Below are positions 27,328-36,480 of a stretch of DNA of 64,000 nt, in pieces. Under the pieces are notes generated by a model. That model was given only the letters and a program-made list of their open reading frames with translations. It was not told where the DNA came from and ran no database searches. This DNA is from Candidatus Rifleibacteriota bacterium (GTDB lineage: Bacteria; Muiribacteriota; Ozemobacteria; Ozemobacterales; Ozemobacteraceae), in the NCBI GenBank assembly GCA_018818125.1, contig JAHISQ010000165.1, forward strand, positions 1 through 64,000, written 5' to 3'. A program made the position numbers and the translations under genes. Each line of letters opens with the position of its first letter. Positions within the stretch are counted from its first letter, which is position 1.

Positions 27328-28205
27328 TTTCCGCTCCTGATGAGAATAAAGTAACGTTCGTGGCCGCAAAGATCATCACCGGCTCGGTAATCGCTCCAGG
27401 CATCGCCGAGCAGTTTTATTATAGCCTGGCGCTGGCCATGACCGTGTTCAAATATCAGCAATCCGCCGACAACCAGTTTTTCTGCCGCCTGCACGATCAG
27501 ACGTTCGATAATCACGAGACCGTCCACACCGCCATCTAGTGCCAGATGTGGCTCGTGATCTCTGACCTCCGGCATCAATGTACCAACATCAGCAAGGTTT
27601 ACATAAGGCGGATTCGAAATTATCACGTGCAGGCTCGTGCGGCGTACCGCCGAGAGAAGATCTGACCGTACAACGCCAACGCGAGTGTACAACTCAGAGT
27701 ACGCCGTAAGATTCTCGCAGGCAATATCCAGCGCAGCTGAAGAAATATCGATGAGCAGTCCGACTGCGCCTTTGAAGCGACGAGCCAATGCCAGTCCGAG
27801 GGCGCCAGTTCCAGTGCCGATATCGGCAAACCGGAAATTCTGCGGCAACCCGCCCTGTTCGATTGCCTGCTCAATTGCCTGGGCAGCCGCCAAAAAAACC
27901 TCTTCAGTCTCAGGGCGCGGAATCAGCGCCCCGGGGCGTGTAACCAGCGTCATATCAAGAAAGCTCCAGTTCTGCAGAATATACTGCAACGGCTCATTGG
28001 CACAGCGGCGATGCACCATGCAACTCAGTCGATCGACAAACTCAGATGTCGCCGTTTCTGGCCAATGCAGCGGCAGTTGGCCGATATCGACGCCAAGAAT
28101 AGCCGAAGCCATGCAGTTGACGTTGAAGCTGGAATCTTCGATGCCGGTTTCCGTAAGCTGCCGACGCGCCTGCTGCATGAGTTGCTGTATAGTTTGAGCC
28201 ATCAT
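27324..28205 (-). CDS. prmC: Peptide chain release factor N5-glutamine methyltransferase
   Basis: The protein has 293 residues. An N-terminal helical domain (MAQTIQQLMQQAR...) is followed by PRPETEEV, the SAM-binding motif IGTGTGALGLALA and the catalytic NPPY (VIISNPPYVN) with the downstream VRDHEPHLALDGG. It methylates the Gln of the GGQ loop in release factors. Its gene follows prfA, the substrate gene, with an 82-bp gap. Two adjacent ATGs (28205 and 28202) are possible starts; no strong Shine-Dalgarno distinguishes them. Confidence 0.93.
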   Translation of the reverse strand: MMAQTIQQLMQQARRQLTETGIEDSSFNVNCMASAILGVDIGQLPLHWPETATSEFVDRLSCMVHRRCANEPLQYILQNWSFLDMTLVTRPGALIPRPETEEVFLAAAQAIEQAIEQGGLPQNFRFADIGTGTGALGLALARRFKGAVGLLIDISSAALDIACENLTAYSELYTRVGVVRSDLLSAVRRTSLHVIISNPPYVNLADVGTLMPEVRDHEPHLALDGGVDGLVIIERLIVQAAEKLVVGGLLIFEHGHGQRQAIIKLLGDAWSDYRAGDDLCGHERYFILIRSGK

Positions 28206-28287
28206 AAATCACTCATAGCTTGAGATTGCCTTGTTCTGTCCGCAACAAAACAGATTTGGATGACCTGGCTGTCAAAGTCGCCGGCTC

Positions 28288-29364
28288 TCAGATATGATTA
28301 CCGTCCTCGGCGAGTTTGCGCAGGTTGTCGGCTTCGACCAGGGCGGAGATAACATCGTCGATATCGCCTTCGATTATTTCGGTGAGACGATAGAGAGTAA
28401 GATTTATGCGATGATCGGTAAGGCGCTGTTGCGGAAAATTATAAGTCCTGATGCGCTCTGAGCGGTCGCCGCTGCCGACCTGGCTGCGGCGGTTATCGGC
28501 TCGAACGGCATCAGCCTGCATGCGTGCGTTATCAAACAAACGTGCTTTGAGCACGCGCAGTGCCTTGGCTTTGTTTTTGTGCTGGCTCTTTTCGTCCTGG
28601 CAGCTGACTGTAATGCCTGTTGGCAGATGGGTCACGCGCACGGCCGAATCAGTAGTATTAACGCTCTGACCGCCGGGACCGGACGATCTGAAAACATCTA
28701 TGCGCAGTTCTGTTTCATCGATAGTGACATCGACGTCTTCTGCTTCAGGCAAAACCGCCACAGTTGCCGCCGAAGTATGCACTCGCCCGGAAGCCTCGGT
28801 CTGCGGAACTCGCTGCACACGATGGACACCACTCTCGAATTTGAGACGACCGAAAGCCCCGGCACCCTCAACCGAGAAAATAACTTCTTTGATGCCGCCA
28901 ATACCAGTTTCGCTCATACTCATCAGTTCGCATTTCCAGCCCTGGCGTTCGGCATATCTTGAATACATGCGATAAAGAACTGCAGCGAACAATGCGGCTT
29001 CTTCGCCGCCGGTGCCAGCGCGAATTTCGAAGATAGTGTTTTTGCTGTCATCTGCGTCTTTCGGCACCAGCAAGAGCTTAAGCTCTTTTTCGAGCTTCTC
29101 AATCTCGGGTTCGGTCTCAGAGACTTCGAGCTCGGCCATTTCAACGATCTCGGGATCGGTTTCGCCTTCAAGCATCTGCCTTGCGCCGTCAAGACGTTTA
29201 AGCAGCTCGGCATACCTGTGATAGGCTTCAATAATAGGCTCAAGTTCAGCACGTCGTTTAGCAAGACGCTGAAATTCTGACTGATTGCCAATAACCTTCG
29301 GGTTCGAAAGTTTGTCTGTCAGTTCCTTAAAATTTTCGTTAATTGATTCAAGGCGATCGAGCAT
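28288..29364 (-). CDS. prfA: Peptide chain release factor 1
   Basis: The 358-residue length is normal for RF1. The anticodon-like tripeptide region reads VQRVPQTEASGRVHTS, with PQT in the PxT position that recognises UAA/UAG. The catalytic loop is RSSGPGGQSVNTTDSAVRVTH. The N-terminal domain and the C-terminal RTYNFPQQRLTDHRI are standard. Its gene begins 5 nt after the phosphorylase stop and precedes prmC, which methylates the GGQ glutamine. Confidence 0.97.
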   Translation of the reverse strand: MLDRLESINENFKELTDKLSNPKVIGNQSEFQRLAKRRAELEPIIEAYHRYAELLKRLDGARQMLEGETDPEIVEMAELEVSETEPEIEKLEKELKLLLVPKDADDSKNTIFEIRAGTGGEEAALFAAVLYRMYSRYAERQGWKCELMSMSETGIGGIKEVIFSVEGAGAFGRLKFESGVHRVQRVPQTEASGRVHTSAATVAVLPEAEDVDVTIDETELRIDVFRSSGPGGQSVNTTDSAVRVTHLPTGITVSCQDEKSQHKNKAKALRVLKARLFDNARMQADAVRADNRRSQVGSGDRSERIRTYNFPQQRLTDHRINLTLYRLTEIIEGDIDDVISALVEADNLRKLAEDGNHI

Positions 29365-29369
29365 TAGTA

Positions 29370-30191
29370 TCAGAGCCTTTCGAGCATCTTTTCGACAAGT
29401 TTGAGAAAATATGGCTGAGCAGCTGCTGCTGCAGCAATTACATCTTCGTGATTAACTTCTTCGTGTCCCTCGCCGGTCGCCATATCAGTGATACAGCTGA
29501 TGCCAAGGATACGTTTGATTCCTCCATGAACCGCGACAATGACTTCAGGAACCGTGGACATGCCAACGGCGTCAATGCCCATAATTCTGAATGCGCGCAA
29601 TTCGGCGGCGGTTTCATAGTTCGGACCGCTGACGGCGACATACACGCCACGTTCAACCGGCGCACCGATCTCACGACCGATTTTCATAGCTTCTTCAACC
29701 AGAGCAGGCGTATAGACTCCCTGCATCGGCGGAAATCTCGGGCCCACAGTATCGTCGTTGAGACCTCTTAGCGGGTTATCGCCCATGTGATTAAAATGAT
29801 CAGTCATGATCATCAGGTCGCCGACCTTAAAATTGCGATTCAAGCCACCAGAAGCATTGGTAATGATCAGGTCTACCGCGCCGATTGCCATCATAACACG
29901 AATCGGAAAGGTGATTTCCTGCATCGAATAACCTTCATAATAATGGAAACGGCCCTGCATGGCCACAACCGTCTTACCACCGGCTTCACCGATCACCATG
30001 CGACTGGCATGCCCTTTAACAGTAGATACCGGAAAATGTGGAATCTGCTCATAGGGTATAGCGACCGCGTTTTTAAGTGAATCAGCGAATTTACCCAGGC
30101 CTGAGCCCAGCACAAGCGCCACAGTTGGCTTAGTGGTGATTTTTTGGGTTATAAAGTCAGCAGCCTGCTGAATTTTGGCTTTTATTTCCAT
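29370..30191 (-). CDS. punA: Purine-nucleoside phosphorylase (trimeric type)
   Basis: ATG 30191 with AAGGA seven bases upstream gives 273 residues; an earlier ATG at 30212 lacks a ribosome-binding site. Motifs of the trimeric PNP family are present: ALVLGSGLGKFAD, GRFHYYEGYSMQEITFPIRVM, ITNASGGLN, SGPNYETAAELRAFR and MSTVPEVIVAVH. It splits inosine and guanosine with phosphate in purine salvage. It is likely the first gene of the prfA-prmC-tsaC transcription unit; the 254-bp gap upstream holds dispersed repeats. Confidence 0.93.
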   Translation of the reverse strand: MEIKAKIQQAADFITQKITTKPTVALVLGSGLGKFADSLKNAVAIPYEQIPHFPVSTVKGHASRMVIGEAGGKTVVAMQGRFHYYEGYSMQEITFPIRVMMAIGAVDLIITNASGGLNRNFKVGDLMIMTDHFNHMGDNPLRGLNDDTVGPRFPPMQGVYTPALVEEAMKIGREIGAPVERGVYVAVSGPNYETAAELRAFRIMGIDAVGMSTVPEVIVAVHGGIKRILGISCITDMATGEGHEEVNHEDVIAAAAAAQPYFLKLVEKMLERL

Positions 30192-30231
30192 GGTCGTTTC
30201 CTTTGCACACAAAATTTGGCATCATCTCCCT

Positions 30232-30267
30232 GTGAGGACTTAGGGATACGTGGCTCTAATGGCAAAG
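30232..30267. repeat. Dispersed intergenic repeat A, copy 3 (partial, inverted)
   Basis: The reverse complement reads CTTTGCCATTAGAGCCACG then TATCCCTAAGTCCTCAC, matching the right two-thirds of copies 1 and 2. A 7-bp inverted repeat (CGCCTGT at 30289 and ACAGGCG at 30305, loop of nine) lies just to the right in the same gap. Confidence 0.6.
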
Positions 30268-30336
30268 TAAGGTAACACGCCTGCGAACCGCCTGTCAATG
30301 ATTAACAGGCGCGCTTACGCACAGAAACAAGAACTC

Positions 30337-30406
30337 GCACAAAGCCTCAGAGACACGAAGAGCAGGAAGTTCTAGATCTCTCCCTTCGGTCGAGATGACA
30401 TCCTTA
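30337..30406. repeat. Dispersed repeat B, copy 2
   Basis: GCACAAAG at 30337, then AGATCTCTCCCTTCGGTCG at 30374 and AGATGACATCC, repeat the order seen at 18488-18548. The element TTTGCGGCTCAGTGCGAG at about 30412 matches the one at 18698. The two gaps therefore share three modules, arranged differently relative to repeat A. Confidence 0.6.
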
Positions 30407-30445
30407 GTGGTTTTGCGGCTCAGTGCGAGGATAGGTTCTTCTGCT

Positions 30446-31726
30446 TTAGCGCGAGGAAAGGACGCGACCGGCGAGGATGAGGTAGTTGCTTTCGGGGAAC
30501 TGCTGGCGGAGCAAAGCCATGACACGGTCGGCTTCGCTGCGGTTGCCAAGTTCGATGAGAATTCTGATAATGTAGTAAAGCGCACCTTCTTTAACGGCGC
30601 TATTGTTAGAGGTCTCAAACGCTTTTTTAAAGCCGAAGTAGGCGTTGGTAACCAGACCCATAGCGTATTCAGAGTAGGCACTCAAAAATTCGTAACGATC
30701 GACCGGCACATTACGCGGGTCTGGCTTGAACTGCTTGAGCAGACTGAGTGCACCTTGCGGATTGCGTTCCTGAATGTAACATTCAGCCAGCAGATAGGCC
30801 GCAGTCTGGAACTCGTTGTCACCAAGACCGCCATAAAGCGCATCGGTCAAGGCAAGGCGGGCAGAGAGATATTCGCCCTCGTCAAAAAATCTCACACCAC
30901 GCTGCAGGTTTTCTGCTGAAGCAACCGGTCGCACGTTGTCGAGCAGAGTGGTTTTGATAAAATCCTGCGCATACTGACTCATGACTTCTTCAGTCAAACC
31001 GTTAAAGCTGCCTTCCAGCTCCTGCTCTATATTGCCGGACTTCATAAGACGTTTAACAAAGCGATGCAAAGCACTGCTGCCGAAAGTTTTGAGCAAAAAT
31101 CTTATTCTAAGATAATTTTCGACGTATTTTTCAAGCGAAATCGGGTTTCCTTCGATGTTTTCGTCTTCGCCACCAATTGCGTTAATATCAAAGCCACGAC
31201 GGGTAAGTGCTCGAATGCGTGCCTGGCCCTGATCGGCTGCATGCACAGCGGTTCCTTCCTTAATCCACATCGGCATACTGTCATATTCGCGTAAACCCAT
31301 AATGTCAGCCATTACCGCATGGGTCATTTCGTGGGTCATCTCTTCAAAAAGAGTTGCCTGGCCGTTGATAAGAAAATCGAGATCGAGGTGGATATAGTGA
31401 ACGACAGTCCGGTTGGCAGTACGCATCGACTGGCGTTTGCCGCGCAGTCGAAAACCCTTATAAGTAAGGTGATCTGAAAACATTACTACCAGGTACATCT
31501 GCTCACGTGGTGGAATGCCGAGCGAACGCTCTATTTTCTGAAACGCTTCCTGGTAGACAAATGGCAGATCGGCGAGAATTTTTGTGTAACCCGGCGTATT
31601 GCGAAACTTGCCGCTATAGCTGGTATCTATATGCAGAACTGCCTGAGATTCGGTGGGCAGCCCTATTACCAGCAGCAACGCGATGAACGAAGCACAGACA
31701 AGCATTTTGCCAATACTATTCTTCAT
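30446..31726 (-). CDS. Secreted gluzincin (peptidase MA-like) protein with TPR-like tail
   Basis: The protein has 426 residues. A signal peptide (MLVCASFIALLLVIGLPTESQA) is followed by a domain with the zinc motif HEMTH in LFEEMTHEMTHAVMADI, and a downstream MWIKEGTAVHAAD giving the third ligand Glu, as in peptidase MA-like families. The C-terminal half (about 275-426) is helical and repeat-like (ENLQRGVRFFDEGEYLSARLALTDAL; AAYLLAECYIQERNPQGALSLL), consistent with TPRs. It should act in the periplasm or at the envelope. Its start overlaps the end of the zinc-ribbon/TPR membrane protein by 11 nt, so the two are coupled. The substrate is unknown. Confidence 0.8.
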   Translation of the reverse strand: MKNSIGKMLVCASFIALLLVIGLPTESQAVLHIDTSYSGKFRNTPGYTKILADLPFVYQEAFQKIERSLGIPPREQMYLVVMFSDHLTYKGFRLRGKRQSMRTANRTVVHYIHLDLDFLINGQATLFEEMTHEMTHAVMADIMGLREYDSMPMWIKEGTAVHAADQGQARIRALTRRGFDINAIGGEDENIEGNPISLEKYVENYLRIRFLLKTFGSSALHRFVKRLMKSGNIEQELEGSFNGLTEEVMSQYAQDFIKTTLLDNVRPVASAENLQRGVRFFDEGEYLSARLALTDALYGGLGDNEFQTAAYLLAECYIQERNPQGALSLLKQFKPDPRNVPVDRYEFLSAYSEYAMGLVTNAYFGFKKAFETSNNSAVKEGALYYIIRILIELGNRSEADRVMALLRQQFPESNYLILAGRVLSSR

Positions 31727-33290
31727 CGGGCAGTTCTCCTGCGTCAGGGTTAACTAGTGGCTCAGATTCCAGCTCGGCACTCACAGAAGAAGAGCTCTGC
31801 CCTGCCGACTCAGGCGATATATCGGCAGTTGTATCATCTTTGTGAATAGAACCGGCATTTTCTGTGGTGGAAGCGACGGCTACAGTCGCCTCGATCTGGC
31901 GACGAGCCTGATATATCTGCTGAAAAAGCTGGTGGTCAGCTGCTATTTCCGGGCGAGCCAGCAATTTATCAAAAGTTTCGAGCGGGTTGTTGAGCATGCC
32001 CATCGCCTGCAGGATTAAGACGTAATGAAAATCTACTTCTGGCGAAACCTCACTGCGACCGGAAAAGATATCACTCATTATTTCGAGAGATTCAGCATAC
32101 TGAGCATTTTTGTAGTAGGCCCAGGCGAGCGTATCAAGGTTAAAAATTCGGCCGGGCATAAGTTCCACCGACACTCTCGCCATTTCAAGCGCCTGCGGAA
32201 GTTCAATATTGAGTTCAAGCATGGTAAAGGCAAGATTATTGAGAAGCTGCGGATCTTCAGGAGTCAGTTCAAGAGCTTTTTTATAAGCGTCGATTGCAGC
32301 ACGGCCGTTTTTATACTTCATGTTGAGATCGCCAAGATACTGCCAGAGATACGCATCATCTGGAAGCAGACTGGTAGCCTCGCTAGCAACTGCCATAGCA
32401 GCAGGGCCGTTCTTTTCGCGATCGTAGGCTGTGCTAAGACAATAAAGCCAGGCTGGAACCTTTGGCTTTAGCTCGTTTGCGCGCTCCAGGTGTTTGACTG
32501 CATCTGCCGCGCCATATTTACTGTTTGCATAATCAAGAATAACAATGCCTTTCATAAAATGCAGTGGGGCAAAACCCCCGTCAACAGCGAGTGCATCGTC
32601 GATGGTCTGCAGAGCCATATCAGGCGCCTGCAACCCATACAATACCCGGGCTCTGATCATGGCCCGCCCGTTTGGCGGTTGAGCAAGATCAAGCACCACA
32701 AGCAGAAGCATTAGAGCGATCGGAATTATTACCAGAGCATATTTAAAGAAGAACCGCAGCAAGGGTTTGGCCGCACTCTCAGGGAATCTGGTAACTCGTG
32801 CCCGCGCAGAAACTGCCAGTAAACCAGCAAAAAAGACCGGCAAAAAAATGACCACAAGATTTTCCAGGATGGCATAGTGGTATTTTTGCGGCCCAACTTT
32901 CATGATCAAACCATCCGCAAAGACTTCGCTGATGACAAGTGCCAACAAAGTGCAGGCGACAAGATTGAAAGTAGAAAGCAACCCGGCCTGCCAATAGCTC
33001 TCAGGCAATCCCGGCATCTTAAGAACCTTCGTCATCAGCCAGAATAGCATGGCAGAAAACAGATACACCATAGCAAGCGAGCCACCATAAGCCATACCGT
33101 TGTCTACGGCATCAACCACACCGAGCTCAACACTCAACGCGATTGTAGCCAGAATCATAAAGTATGGCGACAACACAAGCAGCAGGCGCTCGCGCCTCGC
33201 TTTCGCAGGCTTGCTGATATCGGCACCGCAGGTAGTGCAGTATAGCAGCGAAACCGTAACGGGCTTCTGGCATTCCGGGCATGTTTTCAA
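31716..33290 (-). CDS. Zinc-ribbon, multispan membrane protein with TPR domain
   Basis: I prefer a TTG start at 33290, just behind the asparaginase stop and with GAGG upstream, giving 524 residues that begin KTCPECQKPVTVSLLYCTTCG, a zinc ribbon with two CxxC pairs. An ATG-less longer frame to 33380 would overlap the neighbour by 88 nt. About five membrane spans cover residues 40-200. TPR-like repeats follow from about 215 to 420 (AIDAYKKALELTPEDPQLLNNLA is one unit). The Ser/Glu-rich tail is probably disordered. It is coupled to the downstream gluzincin. It may be a scaffold bringing that peptidase to the membrane; no family-level function is known to me. Confidence 0.7.
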   Translation of the reverse strand: MKTCPECQKPVTVSLLYCTTCGADISKPAKARRERLLLVLSPYFMILATIALSVELGVVDAVDNGMAYGGSLAMVYLFSAMLFWLMTKVLKMPGLPESYWQAGLLSTFNLVACTLLALVISEVFADGLIMKVGPQKYHYAILENLVVIFLPVFFAGLLAVSARARVTRFPESAAKPLLRFFFKYALVIIPIALMLLLVVLDLAQPPNGRAMIRARVLYGLQAPDMALQTIDDALAVDGGFAPLHFMKGIVILDYANSKYGAADAVKHLERANELKPKVPAWLYCLSTAYDREKNGPAAMAVASEATSLLPDDAYLWQYLGDLNMKYKNGRAAIDAYKKALELTPEDPQLLNNLAFTMLELNIELPQALEMARVSVELMPGRIFNLDTLAWAYYKNAQYAESLEIMSDIFSGRSEVSPEVDFHYVLILQAMGMLNNPLETFDKLLARPEIAADHQLFQQIYQARRQIEATVAVASTTENAGSIHKDDTTADISPESAGQSSSSVSAELESEPLVNPDAGELPDEE

Positions 33291-33292
33291 AT

Positions 33293-34315
33293 TCAGCTGA
33301 CCTCGTGAAGTTCTCCGACAAAACACTTCTGCATCATCGAATCGATCGAACCCATATCGTCTGTCTGCCCAAGCACCCACATCAATTTAACCAGAGCAGC
33401 CTCGGGCGTCATATCCATCGCCGGTATTGCACCGGCTTCAAGCGCTGACCGACCAACCTGATAAAGTTCCATCTCGGTTGACCCGACAATGCACTGAGTG
33501 CAGACAACCACCGGCACGTTGCGTGATATCGCTGAGCTGATCGCAGGAATTAAGGATTTTTCACCGGTAGGAATATTGCCAGCGCCATAGCCTTCGATCA
33601 CCATACCGTCGTGTGTATTCGCGATATAGTCGATTATCTCAGGCTTCATACCTGGATAAACCGGGAACAACGCCACGTTTTCATTAAGAGAAATACGCAG
33701 CAGTGGCTTGCGGCGACTACGCGTTTTTGCAAAACTGCTGAATTTTATGGTCAATCCAATGGTGCCAAGCGGTACATCGTTAACCGAAATAAAAGCCTGC
33801 ATATCAAAGACCGAAGTCTTCTTAGCTCTGGTACCCCTAATGATAAGAGAACCAAAAACAACAACCACTTCAGCAAGATCAGAGATGGCGACCCGCACGG
33901 CATTGATCAGGTTGGTTCTGCCATCTGAGCCAATTTCTTCGAGCGGCACCTGGGCACCGGTTATGATAACAGGCTTATTGAGTTCCTGCAGCATAAATGA
34001 GAGCGCAGCAGCTGTGTGACACAGCGTGTCAGTACCATGTGCGATCACGAAACCATCGTAATCCTTTATGCGCTGATAGACGGCGCGCGCGATAGTAAGC
34101 CAGATCGTCGGCGTTATATCGCTAGAATCGACATTAGCAAGCGACAGTATATCTATATCAGCCAGCAGTTTGAGTTCCGGTATTTTTTCGAGAAGCTGAC
34201 CGGCATCTTCGCATGGGTAAAGACTGCCGTTGGCACCACGCAGCATGGTTATCGTACCACCGGTGGTAACCAGCAGAACACGCGGTTTATGCAATACATG
34301 TTCGCGCACATGCAT
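33293..34315 (-). CDS. ansA: Type I L-asparaginase
   Basis: ATG 34315 gives 340 residues; a TTG at 34348 is an alternative that overlaps mlaD. Both catalytic Thr motifs are present: TTGGTITM near the N-terminus and HGTDTLCHTAAALSF. The downstream Lys (GTRAKKTSVFD) and the C-terminal domain (YGAGNIPTGEKSLIPAI, CTQCIVGSTEMELYQVG) match cytoplasmic type I enzymes. It hydrolyses asparagine to aspartate and ammonia. No signal peptide is seen. A GatD-type role in Gln-tRNA formation is less likely because no GatE partner or GatD N-terminal domain is present. Confidence 0.87.
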   Translation of the reverse strand: MHVREHVLHKPRVLLVTTGGTITMLRGANGSLYPCEDAGQLLEKIPELKLLADIDILSLANVDSSDITPTIWLTIARAVYQRIKDYDGFVIAHGTDTLCHTAAALSFMLQELNKPVIITGAQVPLEEIGSDGRTNLINAVRVAISDLAEVVVVFGSLIIRGTRAKKTSVFDMQAFISVNDVPLGTIGLTIKFSSFAKTRSRRKPLLRISLNENVALFPVYPGMKPEIIDYIANTHDGMVIEGYGAGNIPTGEKSLIPAISSAISRNVPVVVCTQCIVGSTEMELYQVGRSALEAGAIPAMDMTPEAALVKLMWVLGQTDDMGSIDSMMQKCFVGELHEVS

Positions 34316-34331
34316 ATATTTTACTGAGAAA

Positions 34332-35714
34332 TTAGAATTTATATTCAATACCCACGTTCACATCCCTCTTATCCATAGCATCGTCGATGCGCAGTTCGAA
34401 TCTGATGTTTTCGTTAAACAGATAACCAGCCTTGAGCCGAATTTCTGAATCTGTTGTATCAATGAAGTCGGCACTGAGCTGAACGACATCAGCCAGATAA
34501 TAGTCAAAGCCAAGACCGATCCTGGAGCTGATAACACCAGCACGCTTAACCAGGTGCGTATCGGCACCTCTGGCCACCATAAGACTGAAAGAATCGCCGC
34601 CGCCGATGTCTTCAACTCCGAAGCGATAGAAAGTCTTGTCGCTCGGGTATAGATCGACTGAAAGATCAGAGAAGAAAGATTCGGTTTTGTTGTGGTATCT
34701 AAGCAGATATTTGAAGTCAATACGGGTCTGGCGGATATTAAGAAAGACTTTGTCGACAGCCTGCGCCAGTTTGTGAGCATCGTCGAGACCGGTATTGATC
34801 TTTTTGCGGATTTCTTTATCGGCAACGATTTCCTTAACATCCTGAGTGATGACGCGGGCGTTGTCAGAAGCGTCTTTGAGAGAATCAATCATATTACGCA
34901 GATCATCTGTCATCTTGTTGTTGCGGCTGAGTTCTTCGATCATGCTGTCGAGTTTGTCGGTAGCACTTCTTACGTTGCCTACAATCTCGCGAATGTCAGT
35001 GCGTGAATCCTCGGTTATGCTCGACAAGCGGTCGCTGAACAGTCTGAAATTGGCTATAACAGCTCTAATATCATCTCGATTCTTGTCAATTTCGCCATCT
35101 ACACGCTTAAGAACATTATCTAGACTATCTACAATACTGTCTGTGCGCTTCTGCACTGAGCTGATAATTTCGTTCATTCTTTCAGATGCATCTCTGGCAT
35201 TTCTGAAAATTATGCGGGTGTTTTCCTTGAGTTCAGGATCGCCAATAATATCTTTGGCGGATGAGGTAAGTTCCTGCAGTTTCTGAATCAGCACGTTGCC
35301 CTGCTCGAACAGTTCATCCATGCGGGTCGGGTCAGTACCAGGAACAACCTCACTGTCAGCAACGTAAGGCGAAGTATAATCGCGCGTCGGCATGATCTCG
35401 ACGAACTTTTCCCCCATCAGACCGGAAGTTGAAATAGTAAAAGTGCTTTTGCGTCTGATATGCATCTTTTTATCTTGAATATAGACATAGACATAGACCT
35501 GATCATCGCGAATCTCGATGCTGGTGACCTTGCCGATCTTGACCCCCGACATCGAAACGGTAGAGCCCTTGCTCAAGCCATTAACAGAATAGAAGCTGAC
35601 GACAAAGCTATAGCCTTGCTCGCTAAAGCTCATATCACCGATGACAAATACCATGTATGAAAGCATAGAGACTGCGATCAGAGTTATTATTCCCACTTTG
35701 GTTGTCGATTTCAT
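34332..35714 (-). CDS. mlaD: MCE/MlaD-family lipid-transport protein with beta-rich C-terminal domain
   Basis: The protein has 460 residues and AGGAG six bases before the ATG. One N-terminal span (about 8-27) leads into an MCE domain (about 37-115: YSVNGLSKGSTVSMSGVKIG, STSGLMGEKFVEIMP). A long helical region (about 130-330) follows, as in MCE proteins that form tunnels. The last 120 residues are unusual: alternating strands (FFSDLSVDLYPSDKTFYRFG, RIGLGFDYYLADVVQLSADF, RLKAGYLFNENIRFELRID) ending in a terminal Phe, like an outer-membrane barrel fragment. With MlaE and MlaF it should form an ABC transporter that moves phospholipid between the membranes. Confidence 0.88.
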   Translation of the reverse strand: MKSTTKVGIITLIAVSMLSYMVFVIGDMSFSEQGYSFVVSFYSVNGLSKGSTVSMSGVKIGKVTSIEIRDDQVYVYVYIQDKKMHIRRKSTFTISTSGLMGEKFVEIMPTRDYTSPYVADSEVVPGTDPTRMDELFEQGNVLIQKLQELTSSAKDIIGDPELKENTRIIFRNARDASERMNEIISSVQKRTDSIVDSLDNVLKRVDGEIDKNRDDIRAVIANFRLFSDRLSSITEDSRTDIREIVGNVRSATDKLDSMIEELSRNNKMTDDLRNMIDSLKDASDNARVITQDVKEIVADKEIRKKINTGLDDAHKLAQAVDKVFLNIRQTRIDFKYLLRYHNKTESFFSDLSVDLYPSDKTFYRFGVEDIGGGDSFSLMVARGADTHLVKRAGVISSRIGLGFDYYLADVVQLSADFIDTTDSEIRLKAGYLFNENIRFELRIDDAMDKRDVNVGIEYKF

Positions 35715-35733
35715 TAGCTTCTCCTGTATCCCT

Positions 35734-36480
35734 TTAGAACAGTGTCATCGGGCCCTGAGCTTCGCCACGTATAAACTGCTGCACAACAGGGTTGGGTGAG
35801 TTGATTATTTCTTCACGTGTTCCAATTTCGACGATCTGGCCACCATAATGCAAGGCAATGCGGTCGCAGACGCGGTAAGCAGATTTAAGGTCGTGCGTAA
35901 CCACGATCGAAGTTACCCCGAGTCGTTCTTTAAGACTCAGATGTAGTTCGTCGATCGCTGAAGTCATGATCGGATCGAGACCGGTAGTGGGCTCGTCGTA
36001 GAGAATTATTTCCGGTTCCATCGCAATGGCGCGGGCCAGACCGACACGTTTACGCATGCCACCGGAGAGTTCGGAGGGCATGAGATGATTTGTGCCGGGC
36101 AATCCGACCATTTCGAGTTTTTCTGAGACAAGGTGATGAATGGCACGATTCGAAAGTTTGGTGTGACGGCGCAGGCCAAAGGCAATGTTTTCTCCGACGT
36201 TGAGCGAGTCAAAAAGTGCAGCCGACTGAAACAGCATGCCCATACGCATACGAAGTGCGTCAAGTTGTTTCTGGTTAAAGTTGGTGATATCTTCGCCATC
36301 AATGATTACCTGACCGCTGTCTGGCTTCACCAGGCCGATGATATGTTTAAGCAGAACGCTTTTGCCACAGCCGGATGGTCCAAGAATGACAAGCGATTCG
36401 CCATCGTAAATTTTGAGATTTACTCCTTTGAGCACCTGCTTTGAGCCGAAACTTTTATGAAGGTTTGATATTATAATCAT
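35734..36480 (-). CDS. mlaF: Phospholipid ABC transporter ATP-binding protein
   Basis: The protein has 248 residues; its start overlaps the mlaE stop (ATGA). Walker A (GPSGCGKSVLLKHI), the ABC signature (LSGGMRKRVGLARA) and Walker B (EIILYDEPTTGLDP) are intact, with the Mla-type SGGM variant and H-loop (VTHDL). It energises the MlaE permease for lipid transfer with MlaD. The gene order E-F-D matches canonical mla loci, without mlaB or mlaC here. Confidence 0.95.
   Translation of the reverse strand: MIIISNLHKSFGSKQVLKGVNLKIYDGESLVILGPSGCGKSVLLKHIIGLVKPDSGQVIIDGEDITNFNQKQLDALRMRMGMLFQSAALFDSLNVGENIAFGLRRHTKLSNRAIHHLVSEKLEMVGLPGTNHLMPSELSGGMRKRVGLARAIAMEPEIILYDEPTTGLDPIMTSAIDELHLSLKERLGVTSIVVTHDLKSAYRVCDRIALHYGGQIVEIGTREEIINSPNPVVQQFIRGEAQGPMTLF

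Noticed and set aside
30295..30681. Minus-strand open frame of 128 codons beside the gluzincin gene
   Set aside because: It runs through dispersed repeats and overlaps the gluzincin gene in another frame, with no start signal.
33293..34315. GatD subunit of the archaeal-type Glu-tRNA amidotransferase
   Set aside because: The length and domain order match type I asparaginase; no GatE gene or GatD N-terminal extension is present.
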